DNA of 64,000 bases, from positions 1,063,702 to 1,127,701 of the forward strand of contig NZ_HG322952.1 in assembly GCF_000455325.1 (NCBI RefSeq). The letters are read 5' to 3'. The notes under the pieces are model-generated. The model was not told the DNA's origin, searched no databases, and worked only from the letters and a program-made list of their open reading frames with translations. This document shows, piece by piece, positions 26,373 to 35,963 of this stretch (position 1 is its first letter; every line of letters starts with the position of its first letter). The position numbers and the translations under genes were made by a program. This DNA is from Mycolicibacterium septicum DSM 44393 (lineage in GTDB: Bacteria > Actinomycetota > Actinomycetes > Mycobacteriales > Mycobacteriaceae).

Positions 26373-28448
26373 TCAGCTGACACTTGCCAACACCAACGGC
26401 AGCACATCAGGCACTCCAGCGTCACGCAACACCCGGGTGGCCATCGTCAGTGTCCATCCCGTATCGGTCATGTCATCGACCAGCAGCATCGGCCCGTCGA
26501 CATCAAGCTGCGGCGGTTCCCAGGCATCACTCAATGCAGCCACCCGATAGGCCGAATTCGCTGCGGTGACAGGCCGGTGCTGCGCGGTGTAGGGCAAGAC
26601 GCCCAGATTCGTCAGGCGTCCGATCTGTGCCAGGCGCTGCACCGTCGAGGAGATCAACACCGGATGTGTCCGAGAGTCCAGCCCCATCACCGCTGCCGGC
26701 CGCTGGTCCCAATCCCACGCCTTCAGCACCTCGATGGCCGCGTTGATCACGTCGTCGGGCACCTCGCCGTCGGGTTCGGCGAGCAGGCGCCGTAGCCGCG
26801 CTCCCCAGCCGAGATCGGTCAACCTGCCGATCGCCCGGCCCGGCGCGGCGCCCTCGGTGATTCGGCCGGACAGCGTCACGCCCAGAGCCGCCAGCCCGGA
26901 CGGCCACTGCTTGCGCGGGGCCACCAGGACGCCGGGCCGGGACAACCGCTGCGCGGTATCGGTGAGGATGTCCTGCGCCACCGCGGCCTGGTAACGCCGG
27001 CCGGTGCAATTGTCACATCGTCCACACCGTGCGTCCGGCGCCAGATCGGGATCGTCGAGTTGACCACGCAGGAACACCATCCGGCAGCCGTCCGTGGCCT
27101 GATAGTCCAGCATCGCCTGCTGCTCCCGGCGCCGCGCCTCGTCAAGCGCCCGGTAGCGGGCCTCGTCGTAGCTCCAGGGCACTCCGGTGCCGATCCAGCC
27201 GCCCTTCACCCGGCGGACCGCACCATCCACGTCGAGCACCTTGAGCACCATCTCGAGGCGGGACCGGTTGAGATCGACCTGCGGTTCGAGCGCCTGGGTG
27301 GACTGTGCGCGGTCGGTCTCCAGTGCCCCGATGACGTGGCGCACCATGGGTTCAGACGGGAAGGCCACCGACGCGAAATACCTCCAGACGTCCTGGTCCT
27401 CGGTGCCGGGAAGCAGGATCACCTCGGCGCTGTCGGTGGCACGCCCGGCGCGGCCCACCTGCTGGTAATAAGCAATCGGGGACGACGGCGCCCCCAGATG
27501 CACGACGAACCCCAGGTCGGGTTTGTCGAACCCCATCCCCAGCGCGGACGTCGCCACCAGTGCCTTGACCCGGTTGTCGAGCAGGTCGGCTTCGAGTTGT
27601 TCGCGTTCGGTGGTGTCGGTGGACCCGGTATAGGCCGCCACCTTGTGGCCGCGCTCAGCGAGGAGTGCAGCGACGTCGTGCGCCTGGGCGACCGTCAGGG
27701 TGTAGATGATGCCAGAGCCGGGCAGGGAATCCAGTTGCGCCGCAATCCAGGCGGCACGTTGTGCGGGCGTGCCCACCTGCACCACCGACAGCCGCAACGA
27801 TTCACGGTCCAGGCCGCCGCGCAGCACCAGGGTGTCCGACCCGCCGACTCCCAGCTGGGCCGCGACGTCACCGACCACCCGGTCGTTGGCGGTCGCAGTG
27901 GTGGCGAGAACCGGTATCTGCGAACCCAATTCGCCGATCAAGGTACGGATGCGGCGGTAGTCCGGCCGGAAGTCGTGCCCCCAGTCCGAAACGCAGTGCG
28001 CCTCGTCGACCACCACCAGGCCCGCATCAGCGGCCAGCGAGGGTAGGACGTTGTCGCGGAAGTCTGGATTGTTGAGCCGCTCGGGGCTGACGAGCAGCAC
28101 GTCGAGTTCCCCCTCGGCGACGTGCTGATGGATCGCGTCCCACTCGGTGACATTGCCGGAGTTGATCGTCGCGGCCCGCACCCCGGCGCGCTCGGCAGCG
28201 GCCACCTGGTTGCGCATCAACGCCAGCAGCGGCGAGACGATCACCGTCGGCCCACGACCGGAGGCGCGCAGGAGCTTGGCCGCGATGAAGTAGACCGCGG
28301 ACTTGCCCCACCCCGTGCGTTGCACGACCAGTGCCCGGCGCCGCTCGACCACCAGGGCCTCGATGGCGGCCCACTGGTCGTCTCGCAGGACCGCCTCGGA
28401 CCCGGCCAGCTGTTCGAGGATCGACTGGGCCTGCTCGCGGGTTGCCAT
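26373..28448 (-). CDS. rqlH: RecQ-like DNA helicase with C-terminal phosphoribosyltransferase-like domain (RqlH)
   Basis: The protein is an ATP-dependent 3'-5' DNA translocase and helicase of the RqlH clade, described from M. smegmatis. Visible features are the Walker A motif TGWGKS (Lys49), the DEAH box at 148-151 followed by CVSDWGHDFRP, and the helicase C motifs ending YYQQVGRAGR. A tetracysteine zinc cluster spans about 455-481 (C...CGRCDNC). A phosphoribosyltransferase-like PRPP loop, LLVDDMTDTGWT, lies near 655-666. I chose the ATG at 28448 (MATREQ...), which gives 691 residues and fits the family length. An earlier in-frame start at 28481 would add 11 residues. The gene diverges from the secreted hydrolase gene. 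It looks like a housekeeping repair gene and not part of the synthetase operon. Confidence 0.92.
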   Translation of the reverse strand: MATREQAQSILEQLAGSEAVLRDDQWAAIEALVVERRRALVVQRTGWGKSAVYFIAAKLLRASGRGPTVIVSPLLALMRNQVAAAERAGVRAATINSGNVTEWDAIHQHVAEGELDVLLVSPERLNNPDFRDNVLPSLAADAGLVVVDEAHCVSDWGHDFRPDYRRIRTLIGELGSQIPVLATTATANDRVVGDVAAQLGVGGSDTLVLRGGLDRESLRLSVVQVGTPAQRAAWIAAQLDSLPGSGIIYTLTVAQAHDVAALLAERGHKVAAYTGSTDTTEREQLEADLLDNRVKALVATSALGMGFDKPDLGFVVHLGAPSSPIAYYQQVGRAGRATDSAEVILLPGTEDQDVWRYFASVAFPSEPMVRHVIGALETDRAQSTQALEPQVDLNRSRLEMVLKVLDVDGAVRRVKGGWIGTGVPWSYDEARYRALDEARRREQQAMLDYQATDGCRMVFLRGQLDDPDLAPDARCGRCDNCTGRRYQAAVAQDILTDTAQRLSRPGVLVAPRKQWPSGLAALGVTLSGRITEGAAPGRAIGRLTDLGWGARLRRLLAEPDGEVPDDVINAAIEVLKAWDWDQRPAAVMGLDSRTHPVLISSTVQRLAQIGRLTNLGVLPYTAQHRPVTAANSAYRVAALSDAWEPPQLDVDGPMLLVDDMTDTGWTLTMATRVLRDAGVPDVLPLVLASVS

Positions 28449-28605
28449 GGCCCCAATCATGCCCGTCTCGACTGACACCACTCACCGCGCCAACGGCTCA
28501 CTCGCCGAAACCGAAGGGGCACTAAGCAATCCGCTTAAACATGAAACTGTGTCAACTTTTGCCAAACACCTTCGAGCAACATGTCGATCCGGTAGACGTG
28601 AGCAC

Positions 28606-30414
28606 ATGCATTCGGGGGGATATGCAGGGCGCGTCGGTGGTTTGGCGGTAGCCCTGGGAGTTGGATCTGCCGTGGCCATGGGGATGGGATGCGGGGTGGC
28701 CGCGGCCGGCCCGACAGACTCGTCCACAACCAAGGACACCGCGCCCGAGAAACCCCGTCAGACGAAGCCGAAACCCAAGACCGCGTCGAAACCCCGCACT
28801 GCAACCGACGGCACACCTGCCACAGCGAGGGACGCCGTCGACAAGGTGGGCGCCAAACTTCGCACCGCAGTGCACGACGCCCTGGATTCGGTGGACTTCA
28901 GCCGGCCCGGCACCAAAGCTCCCCCGAAGCGTGCGGCCCGAACCGTCCAGCGCCTGCTACCCGGACCGGACAAGGCGGGTAAACAGCCGCGGCTCGCAGC
29001 CGTCACCGACGACGATCCCGAAGTCGGCAACGCCGAACCATCCGAACCCAAAGCACCCATCGCGGTCAACGTCGAAGCGATCACCGCGATCCCGACGTCT
29101 GCACTCACCTCCGGTGTGCGGGCGTTGTCGGCGCTCGCGCCCGATCCGGGCCCGAAGGTGCCGGCCCCGCCGAAGATCGAGAAGTTCGAAGACGCGGTGA
29201 CCGGGGCCGTGTCCACGGTGGTGAACACCGTGCTGAATCCGTTCTCGGTGAATCCCACACCCGACTCCCCGGCCGAACCCCCGGGAGCGTGGGCCATGCT
29301 GGCATTCGCACGCCGCGAGTTCGAGCAGGTGTTCCGCAGGCCGCAAGATCTTTTGACTCAGGTCAGCACCCTCACCAGCACCGTCACCGCGCAGGGACCG
29401 GTGGCTCTGGCCCCGGGAATCGTCGTGCCACCTGAACTCGCCGGCCACGTGATCACCACCCCCGGCCCGTCACTGACCGACCAGATCACGGTGTTCGGGA
29501 TGGAAGCCCTCAAGCGGGTCTCCCAGGTCATCGGCGTCAACATCACGATGAAACTGGGCGAGCTGATCACCACCCCCACCCCGCCGTGGTTCACCACCAT
29601 CGGACTGACCGTCACCAAAGACACGTACGAGGGCGGTGACGTCTGGGTGATCACCCCACCGAACCCGACCGGTGAGCGGGTCATCGCGGTGCACGGCAGC
29701 GGATTCGTCTACAACCCCAACATCATTCACTGGATGGACTACGCACAAATGGCGCGCGAGACCGGCGCCACGGTCGTCGTCCCCAGATATCCGCTGATCC
29801 CCGACGGCGGCACCGCGGAGAATTCCGTCCCGCCGATGGCCGATTTCATCGCGGCACAGGTCGAGGAGTACGGCGCCGAGAACGTCAGTGTGTATGCGGA
29901 TTCGGCCGGCGGCACCCTGTCCATGCTTGCCGTGCAGAAGATCGTCCGCGACTGCAACGGTGATTCCGACTGTCTGGAAACCCGGGTCCCGTCCCGCATG
30001 GTGCTGCTGTCTCCCGGGCTCCAAGGATCAGACATCTACACCGACCCGAACGTGGCGTTGGTCAACGACCCGGTCGTGTGGCTCACCGAGGAGGACAAGG
30101 AGTACTACGGCTCGTGGGCCGCCGGACCCGAGGAGTTGTGGAACCCGATGATCGGGCCGACCGAGGGAATGCCGCCGACCACGATCTACGTGGGTTCGCG
30201 CGAGCAGGCCGCACCGGGCGCGTTGCTCTACGCCGAGAGAATGGTCGATGCCGACCCGAATGCCGATGTCACCGTGGTGATCGGGATGGGCCAGATCCAC
30301 GACTGGGCCCAGGGCGGTCCCATCCCGATCAACTCACAGTCGGCGAACTACCGCGACGACGTCTACCGACAGCTCGGCATCAACGACAACGCCGACGAGA
30401 CAACCAGTCTCTAG
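28606..30414 (+). CDS. Secreted alpha/beta hydrolase (esterase/lipase-like) with a long Lys/Pro/Ala-rich N-terminal region
   Basis: The 602-residue product starts with a signal-like segment (residues 1-36: Arg9, a Gly/Ala/Val core, then GVAAAGP). A low-complexity charged region of about 150 residues rich in Lys, Pro and Ala follows. The hydrolase domain covers about 330-602. Its motifs are of the hormone-sensitive-lipase type: HGSG oxyanion loop (His363), nucleophile ADSAGG (Ser433) and catalytic His565 in GQIHDW. The usual acid position GSRD reads GSRE here (Glu533). The start codon is the ATG giving MHSGGYAGR; the ribosome site before it is weak, so the exact start is uncertain. The gene runs convergently into hsaF, sharing four bases. 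The neighbouring sterol genes make a lipid or steroid ester substrate plausible, but nothing proves it. Confidence 0.85.
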   Translation: MHSGGYAGRVGGLAVALGVGSAVAMGMGCGVAAAGPTDSSTTKDTAPEKPRQTKPKPKTASKPRTATDGTPATARDAVDKVGAKLRTAVHDALDSVDFSRPGTKAPPKRAARTVQRLLPGPDKAGKQPRLAAVTDDDPEVGNAEPSEPKAPIAVNVEAITAIPTSALTSGVRALSALAPDPGPKVPAPPKIEKFEDAVTGAVSTVVNTVLNPFSVNPTPDSPAEPPGAWAMLAFARREFEQVFRRPQDLLTQVSTLTSTVTAQGPVALAPGIVVPPELAGHVITTPGPSLTDQITVFGMEALKRVSQVIGVNITMKLGELITTPTPPWFTTIGLTVTKDTYEGGDVWVITPPNPTGERVIAVHGSGFVYNPNIIHWMDYAQMARETGATVVVPRYPLIPDGGTAENSVPPMADFIAAQVEEYGAENVSVYADSAGGTLSMLAVQKIVRDCNGDSDCLETRVPSRMVLLSPGLQGSDIYTDPNVALVNDPVVWLTEEDKEYYGSWAAGPEELWNPMIGPTEGMPPTTIYVGSREQAAPGALLYAERMVDADPNADVTVVIGMGQIHDWAQGGPIPINSQSANYRDDVYRQLGINDNADETTSL

Positions 30415-31463
30415 GCCTTGGCGGCCGCGGCTTCCTGCTCGCGCTTGATCTCCAGCGCGATATCGATGAGCTGGTCTTCCTGACCACCGATCAGCTTCCG
30501 CTGGCCGACGCGGAGCAACAGCTCGTGGGCGGGCACCCCGTAGCGTTCACCCTGGCGCACCGCGTGCTTGAGGAAGCTGGAGTACACCCCCGCATAGCCC
30601 ATCACGAGCGCGTTGCGGTCCAGCAGGCACTCGGCCGGCATCGCCGGGGCGACGACCTCTTCAGCGGCATCTGCGATGTCGAAGAAGTCGATACCGGTCT
30701 TGACGCCGATCTTGTCGAACACTCCGACCAGCGCCTCGACCGGTGCGTTGCCCGCGCCCGCGCCGAATCGACGGCACGAGCCATCGATCTGCTTGGCACC
30801 CGCGCGCACAGCCTCGACCGAGTTGGCCACGCCCAGGCCGAGGTTCTCGTGGCCGTGAAAACCAACCTGGGCATCCGATCCCAATTCGGCGACCAGAGCC
30901 GCCACCCGGTCGGCGACACCCTCGAGCACCAGGGCACCCGCGGAATCCACGACATAGACGCACTGGCATCCGGCATCGGCCATGATGCGGGCCTGCTTGG
31001 CCAGCTTCTCCGGGCTGATGGTGTGGCTCATCATCAGGAACCCGACGGTCTCGAGGCCCAGTTCACGGGCGAGCCCGAAGTGCTGGATCGACACGTCGGC
31101 CTCGGTGCAGTGGGTGGCGATACGGCAGATCGAGCCACCGTTGCCCTGGGCTTCCTTGATGTCTTCCTTGGTGCCCACACCGGGCAGCATCAGGAACGCG
31201 ATCTTGGCTTCCTTGGCCGTCTCGGCGGCCAGCTTGATCAGCTCCTGCTCGGGGGTCTTGGAGAACCCGTAGTTGAAGCTCGACCCGCCCAGGCCGTCAC
31301 CGTGGGTCACCTCGATGACGGGGACACCGGCGGTGTCCAGGGCGGCGACGATCGCGCCGACCTCGTCCTTGGTGAACTGGTGCCGCTTGTGGTGCGACCC
31401 GTCGCGCAGCGACGTGTCCGTCATCCGGACGTCCCACGCGGGGTTGAAGAAAATGTCACTCAT
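30411..31463 (-). CDS. hsaF: 4-hydroxy-2-oxohexanoate aldolase HsaF
   Basis: This is the class II pyruvate aldolase of cholesterol ring A/B breakdown, splitting 4-hydroxy-2-oxohexanoate into pyruvate and propanal. The 350-residue protein has the DRE-TIM barrel hallmark near its start ([17 protein letters not shown]), then GFHGHENLG and [17 protein letters not shown], as in bacterial aldolases that partner an acyl-CoA-forming dehydrogenase. Its ATG overlaps the stop of hsaG by four bases, in keeping with the channelling HsaF-HsaG complex known for the family. It is the last gene of the hsaE-hsaG-hsaF operon and corresponds to Rv3534c. Its stop overlaps the convergent hydrolase gene. Confidence 0.96.
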   Translation of the reverse strand: MSDIFFNPAWDVRMTDTSLRDGSHHKRHQFTKDEVGAIVAALDTAGVPVIEVTHGDGLGGSSFNYGFSKTPEQELIKLAAETAKEAKIAFLMLPGVGTKEDIKEAQGNGGSICRIATHCTEADVSIQHFGLARELGLETVGFLMMSHTISPEKLAKQARIMADAGCQCVYVVDSAGALVLEGVADRVAALVAELGSDAQVGFHGHENLGLGVANSVEAVRAGAKQIDGSCRRFGAGAGNAPVEALVGVFDKIGVKTGIDFFDIADAAEEVVAPAMPAECLLDRNALVMGYAGVYSSFLKHAVRQGERYGVPAHELLLRVGQRKLIGGQEDQLIDIALEIKREQEAAAAKA

Positions 31464-32377
31464 GCTTGAGCACCTCCAGTCACCGCGAGCGACTCTTTCG
31501 CGATTTCCTCGCCGACCTTGGTCGCCGCCGCGGTCATGATGTCCAGATTTCCAGCGTAAGGCGGCAGGTAGTCACCGGCACCCTCCACTTCCACGAACAC
31601 CGTGACCAGGTGGTTTCCACCGTTGACCACGGACGGTTCGTCGAACTGCGGTTCGTTGAGCAGGCGGTAGCCCGGGACGTAGGTCTGCACCTCGGCGACC
31701 ACATCCTTGATCGACTGCGTGATCGCGGCGTGGTCGGCGTCCTCGGGGATCGCGCAGAAGATGGTGTCGCGCATGATCATCGGCGGCTCGGCCGGGTTGA
31801 GGATGATGATCGCCTTGCCGTCGCGGGCCCCACCGATGTCGCGCACGCCGGCGCTGGTGGTCTTGGTGAACTCGTCGATGTTGGCGCGGGTGCCCGGACC
31901 GGCCGAGGCCGACGACACCGAAGCGACGATCTCGGCGTAAGGCACGTCCACTACGCGGCTCACCGCGTACACCATCGGGATGGTGGCCTGGCCACCGCAG
32001 GTGACCATGTTGACGTTCGGCGCATCGAGGTGCGCGCGCAGGTTGGCCGGCGGGATCACGCCGGGGCCGACGGCCGCCGGGGTCAGGTCGATGGCGCGGA
32101 TGCCGGCCTCGGCGTAGCGCGGGGCCGCATCGCGGTGCACGTAGGCGCTGGTCGCTTCGAACACCATGTCCGGCTTCTCGCTCTGGGCGAGCAGCCAGTC
32201 CACGCCCTCGTGCGAGGTCTCCAGGCCCAGCTTGCGGGCACGTGCCAGACCTTCGGACTGTGGATCGATACCGATCATCCAGCGTGGCTCGAGCCACTCC
32301 GACCGCAGCAACTTGTACAGCAGGTCGGTACTGATGTTGCCCGACCCGACAATGGCAACTGATGCCTTTTCAGCCAT
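31460..32377 (-). CDS. hsaG: Propanal/acetaldehyde dehydrogenase (CoA-acylating) HsaG
   Basis: The enzyme oxidises the propanal released by HsaF to propionyl-CoA using NAD+ and CoA. The 305-residue protein has an N-terminal Rossmann motif ([14 protein letters not shown], residues 8-21) and the catalytic-cysteine segment [12 protein letters not shown] near residue 125. It lies between hsaE (ten bases upstream) and hsaF (four-base overlap) and corresponds to Rv3535c. Confidence 0.96.
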   Translation of the reverse strand: MAEKASVAIVGSGNISTDLLYKLLRSEWLEPRWMIGIDPQSEGLARARKLGLETSHEGVDWLLAQSEKPDMVFEATSAYVHRDAAPRYAEAGIRAIDLTPAAVGPGVIPPANLRAHLDAPNVNMVTCGGQATIPMVYAVSRVVDVPYAEIVASVSSASAGPGTRANIDEFTKTTSAGVRDIGGARDGKAIIILNPAEPPMIMRDTIFCAIPEDADHAAITQSIKDVVAEVQTYVPGYRLLNEPQFDEPSVVNGGNHLVTVFVEVEGAGDYLPPYAGNLDIMTAAATKVGEEIAKESLAVTGGAQA

Positions 32378-32387
32378 ATCGGCTCCC

Positions 32388-33173
32388 TTATTCGAAACTC
32401 AGTCTTACTGAACCTAACCCGGCGAAGTCAGCGACGAAATCGCTGCCGGGAGGTGCATCTATCGCACGTGTGCACGAGCCCGGCAACACGATGTCACCGG
32501 CCTTCAGACGCACCCCGAAGCTCTCCACCTTGCGGGCCAACCAGGCCACCGCGGTGACCGGATTTCCCAGCACCGCATCGCTGCGCCCCTCCGCCACGAC
32601 CTTGCCGTGGTTGGTCAACACCGCGTCGATGTTGCAGATGTCGATGTCCTTGGGCGAGACCCGCGCTTCCCCGAGCACCCAACCGGCGCTGGAGGCGTTG
32701 TCGGCGATGGTGTCGCACAACTTGATCTGCCAATTGGTGATGCGGGTGTCGATCAACTCGATCGCCGGGGCGAACGCGGCTGTCGCGGCGAGCACGTCTT
32801 CCTCGGTGCATCCGGCCCCCGGCAGATCGTCGGCCAGGATGAACCCGACCTCGACCTCGACCCGCGGGTACAGGAAGTTCGACGACTTCACCGGGACGTT
32901 CTCGAACACCTCCATCTCGTCGAGGAGATGTCCGTAGTCCGGCTCGTCGACGCCCATCATGTCCTGCATGGCCTTGCTGGACAGGCCGACCTTGTGGCCG
33001 ATGATCCGTGCACCCTCGGCGACCCGCTGCCGGATGTTGATCAGCTGGATCTCGTAGGCATCCACCACGTCGATGTCGGGGTTACCGTCGGTCAACGGGG
33101 TCATCGGAACCCGGCTGCGCTCGGCCTGGGCCAGGTCGGCGGCCAGCTGGGCACGCACCTCGTCGCTAAGCAT
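32388..33173 (-). CDS. hsaE: 2-hydroxyhexa-2,4-dienoate hydratase HsaE
   Basis: The 261-residue protein belongs to the 2-keto-4-pentenoate hydratase / fumarylacetoacetase-fold family. It hydrates the dienoate released from the steroid A ring to give the HsaF substrate. Family features include [13 protein letters not shown], a metal-site region with [14 protein letters not shown], and [18 protein letters not shown]. It is the first gene of the minus-strand hsaE-hsaG-hsaF operon, starting 73 bases from kstD across a KstR-like operator. It corresponds to Rv3536c. Confidence 0.95.
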   Translation of the reverse strand: MLSDEVRAQLAADLAQAERSRVPMTPLTDGNPDIDVVDAYEIQLINIRQRVAEGARIIGHKVGLSSKAMQDMMGVDEPDYGHLLDEMEVFENVPVKSSNFLYPRVEVEVGFILADDLPGAGCTEEDVLAATAAFAPAIELIDTRITNWQIKLCDTIADNASSAGWVLGEARVSPKDIDICNIDAVLTNHGKVVAEGRSDAVLGNPVTAVAWLARKVESFGVRLKAGDIVLPGSCTRAIDAPPGSDFVADFAGLGSVRLSFE

Positions 33174-33231
33174 TCTGGTGAATTCCCCTCACTTCTTTGA
33201 CCGGGGCGGTTGTTGGATTGCCGGTCAATTC

Positions 33232-33245
33232 TATAACGTGTTCTA
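33232..33245. promoter_or_regulatory. KstR-like operator between hsaE and kstD
   Basis: The sequence TATAACGTGTTCTA fits the TnnAACnnGTTnnA pattern bound by KstR, the TetR-family repressor relieved by cholesterol catabolites. It is the only perfect match I found in this divergent region and could control both hsaE and kstD. It ends one base before the kstD start codon. Binding is inferred from the motif. Confidence 0.82.
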
Positions 33246-33246
33246 C

Positions 33247-34926
33247 ATGACTGGACAGGAGTACGACGTTGTCGTGGTCGGCAGCGGCGCTGCCGGCATG
33301 GTCGCCGCCCTCACCGCAGCCCACCAGGGCCTCTCGACAGTAGTCGTAGAGAAGGCGCCGCACTATGGAGGTTCCACTGCGCGGTCAGGTGGTGGGGTGT
33401 GGATCCCGAACAACGAGATTCTCAAGCGTGACGGGGTCAAGGACACCCCCGACGCGGCCCGCACCTACCTGCACAAAATCATCGGCGACGTGGTGCCCGC
33501 GGAGAAGATCGACACCTATCTCGACCGCTCGCCGGAGATGCTGTCGTTCGTCCTGAAGAACTCGCCGCTGAAGCTGTGCTGGGTGCCCGGGTACTCGGAT
33601 TACTACCCCGAGACGCCGGGCGGCAAGCCCACCGGCCGCTCGGTGGAGCCCAAGCCGTTCAACGCCAAGAAGCTCGGCGCTGACGAGAAGGGCCTGGAGC
33701 CGCCGTACGGCAAGGTGCCGATGAACATGGTGGTGATGCAGCAGGACTACGTGCGGCTCAACCAGCTCAAGCGTCATCCCCGCGGCGTGCTGCGCAGCAT
33801 CAAGGTGGGCGTGCGCTCCGTATGGGCCAACGCCACCGGCAAGAACCTGGTCGGCATGGGCCGCGCGCTGATCGCGCCGCTGCGCATCGGCCTGCAGCAG
33901 GCCGGCGTCCCGGTCCAGCTGAACACCGCGCTGACCGATCTCTACGTCGAGGACGGCGTTGTCCGCGGCGTCTACGTTGTCGACCCCCGCGACAGTTCCG
34001 CTGAGCCGCAACTGATCCGGGCGCGCCGCGGCGTGATCCTGGGCTCCGGTGGATTCGAGCACAATGAGCAGATGCGGGTGAAGTACCAGCGCGCACCCAT
34101 CACCACCGAGTGGACCGTGGGCGCGGTGGCCAACACCGGCGACGGCATCCTCGCCGCCGAAAAGCAGGGCGCCGCACTCGAATTCATGGAGGACTCGTGG
34201 TGGGGCCCGACGGTCCCGCTGACCGACTCGCCGTGGTTCGCCCTGTCGGAGCGCAACTCCCCCGGCTCGATCATCGTCAACATGGCCGGCAAGCGGTTCA
34301 TGAACGAGTCGATGCCGTACGTCGAGGCCTGCCACCACATGTACGGCGGCGAATACGGCCAGGGCGCGGGCCCGGGCGAGAACATCCCGGCCTGGCTGAT
34401 CTTCGACCAGCAGTACCGCGACCGCTTCATCTTCGCGGGCCTGCAGCCAGGACAACGCATTCCGAAGAAGTGGCTGGAATCGGGCGTCATCGTCAAGGCC
34501 GACACCCTCGAGGAGCTGGCCGCCAAGACCGGCCTGCCCGCCGACGCGTTCGCCGCGACCATCGACCGGTTCAACGGGTTCGCCCGCTCCGGGGTGGACG
34601 AGGATTTCAAGCGCGGCGACAGCGCCTACGACCGCTACTACGGCGATCCGACCAACAAGCCCAACCCGAACCTCGGCGAGATCAAGCACGGCCCGTACTA
34701 CGCGGCCAAGATGGTGCCGGGCGATCTGGGCACCAAGGGCGGCATCCGCACCGATCTGCAGGGTCGCGCGCTGCGCGACGACGACTCGGTCATCGAGGGT
34801 CTCTATGCCGCGGGTAACGTCAGCTCACCGGTGATGGGTCATACCTATCCCGGCCCGGGCGGGACCATCGGACCAGCCATGACCTGGGGTTACCTGGCGG
34901 CACTAGACATTGCGGGGAAGAAGTAG
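33247..34926 (+). CDS. kstD: 3-ketosteroid delta1-dehydrogenase KstD
   Basis: This is the FAD enzyme that introduces the C1-C2 double bond into 3-ketosteroids, a prerequisite for opening ring B. The 559-residue protein starts MTGQEYDVVVVGSGAAG with the FAD Rossmann motif. It then shows APHYGGSTARSGGGVWIPNN, the substrate-domain segment WWGPTVPL, and the C-terminal flavin motif GLYAAGNVSSPVMGHTYPGPGGTIGPAMTWGY (about residues 517-548; given only as a family landmark). The ATG at 33247 is chosen over an in-frame ATG 58 codons upstream because the family begins here. The next gene, chsH3, begins immediately after its stop codon. It corresponds to Rv3537. Confidence 0.97.
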   Translation: MTGQEYDVVVVGSGAAGMVAALTAAHQGLSTVVVEKAPHYGGSTARSGGGVWIPNNEILKRDGVKDTPDAARTYLHKIIGDVVPAEKIDTYLDRSPEMLSFVLKNSPLKLCWVPGYSDYYPETPGGKPTGRSVEPKPFNAKKLGADEKGLEPPYGKVPMNMVVMQQDYVRLNQLKRHPRGVLRSIKVGVRSVWANATGKNLVGMGRALIAPLRIGLQQAGVPVQLNTALTDLYVEDGVVRGVYVVDPRDSSAEPQLIRARRGVILGSGGFEHNEQMRVKYQRAPITTEWTVGAVANTGDGILAAEKQGAALEFMEDSWWGPTVPLTDSPWFALSERNSPGSIIVNMAGKRFMNESMPYVEACHHMYGGEYGQGAGPGENIPAWLIFDQQYRDRFIFAGLQPGQRIPKKWLESGVIVKADTLEELAAKTGLPADAFAATIDRFNGFARSGVDEDFKRGDSAYDRYYGDPTNKPNPNLGEIKHGPYYAAKMVPGDLGTKGGIRTDLQGRALRDDDSVIEGLYAAGNVSSPVMGHTYPGPGGTIGPAMTWGYLAALDIAGKK

Positions 34927-35787
34927 ATGCCCATCGATCTCGACAAGGCGCTCGGCGCCGAGCTGGAACCCATCGAGTTCTCCTGGACCAGCAGCGACAT
35001 CCAGCTGTACCACCTGGGCCTCGGCGCCGGCGCCGACCCGATGGACTCGCGTGAGCTGAGCTACCTCGTCGACGACACCCCACAGGTGCTGCCGACGTTC
35101 GGCAATGTCGCGGTCAGCTTCCACATGACCGAGCCGCCCAAGGTGCAGTTCCCCGGCATCGACATCGAGCTGTCCAAGGTGCTGCACGCCAGCGAGGCCG
35201 TCAGCGTGCCCGGTCCGATCCCCACCAGCGGAACCGCGAAGTCGGTGCAGCGCTTCACCGAGATCTGGGACAAGGGCAAGGCCGCCGTCATCGTCAGCGA
35301 GTCCACGGTGACCGACCCGTCGGGCACCGTGCTGTGGACCACCAAGCGGTCGATCTTCGCCCGCGGCGAGGGTGGATTCGGCGGCGAGCGCGGACCCGCG
35401 ACCTCGGCCGAACTGCCCGACCGCGCACCCGATATCGAGATCTCGTTGCCGACGCTGCCGCAGCAGGCGCTGCTGTACCGGTTGTGTGGCGACCGTAATC
35501 CCCTGCACTCCGACCCGGCCTTCGCCGCGGCGGCGGGCTTCGACCGGCCGATCCTGCACGGATTGTGCACCTACGGCATCGGCTGCAAGGCCATCGTCGA
35601 CAACCTGCTCGACGGCGATGTCTCGCAGGTGGCGTCCTACGGCGCGCGGTTCGCCGGCGTGGTGTTCCCAGGCGAGACCCTGCAGGCCAACATCTGGAAG
35701 GAAGACGGCAAGTTCATCGGCGTGCTGACCGCACCGTCGCGGGACAACGCCGTCGTGCTGTCGGGCGTGGAGCTCGTCCCGGCCTAG
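34927..35787 (+). CDS. chsH3: MaoC-type steroid enoyl-CoA hydratase (ChsH3, Rv3538 homologue)
   Basis: The 286-residue double hot-dog protein has the hydratase motif GDRNPLHSDPAFAAAAGF near residues 184-201, followed by ILHGLCTYG, typical of MaoC-like enoyl-CoA hydratases. The M. tuberculosis homologue (Rv3538) hydrates a cholesterol side-chain enoyl-CoA during beta-oxidation. Its ATG follows the kstD stop with no gap, so the two are co-transcribed. A strong hairpin lies about 30 bases past its stop. Confidence 0.9.
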   Translation: MPIDLDKALGAELEPIEFSWTSSDIQLYHLGLGAGADPMDSRELSYLVDDTPQVLPTFGNVAVSFHMTEPPKVQFPGIDIELSKVLHASEAVSVPGPIPTSGTAKSVQRFTEIWDKGKAAVIVSESTVTDPSGTVLWTTKRSIFARGEGGFGGERGPATSAELPDRAPDIEISLPTLPQQALLYRLCGDRNPLHSDPAFAAAAGFDRPILHGLCTYGIGCKAIVDNLLDGDVSQVASYGARFAGVVFPGETLQANIWKEDGKFIGVLTAPSRDNAVVLSGVELVPA

Positions 35788-35815
35788 CCTTCTTCTTTCT
35801 CCACCCGCTTTGTCA

Positions 35816-35860
35816 CGATGGAGTGGCTGTCGACCTCGACAGCCACTCCATCGTCGTTTT
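35816..35860 (+). terminator. Strong hairpin terminator after chsH3
   Basis: An 18-base stem (CGATGGAGTGGCTGTCGA pairing with its complement at 35836-35853) surrounds a two-base centre and is followed by TTTT at 35857-35860. It ends the kstD-chsH3 unit and faces the end of the convergent gene at 35964. Confidence 0.85.
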
Positions 35861-35963
35861 GGGGCATTGGGCGGCAACGGGATTCGTAATCGCCGAATGC
35901 GGCCAGAGAACGCACAACGGGCGCCGGTTCACACCGACGCCCGCAGCACAGTGAAGAACTTCG

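Noticed and set aside
33385-34689. 434-codon minus-strand frame over kstD
   Set aside because: It is antisense to a clearly identified enzyme gene, with no start context or motif.
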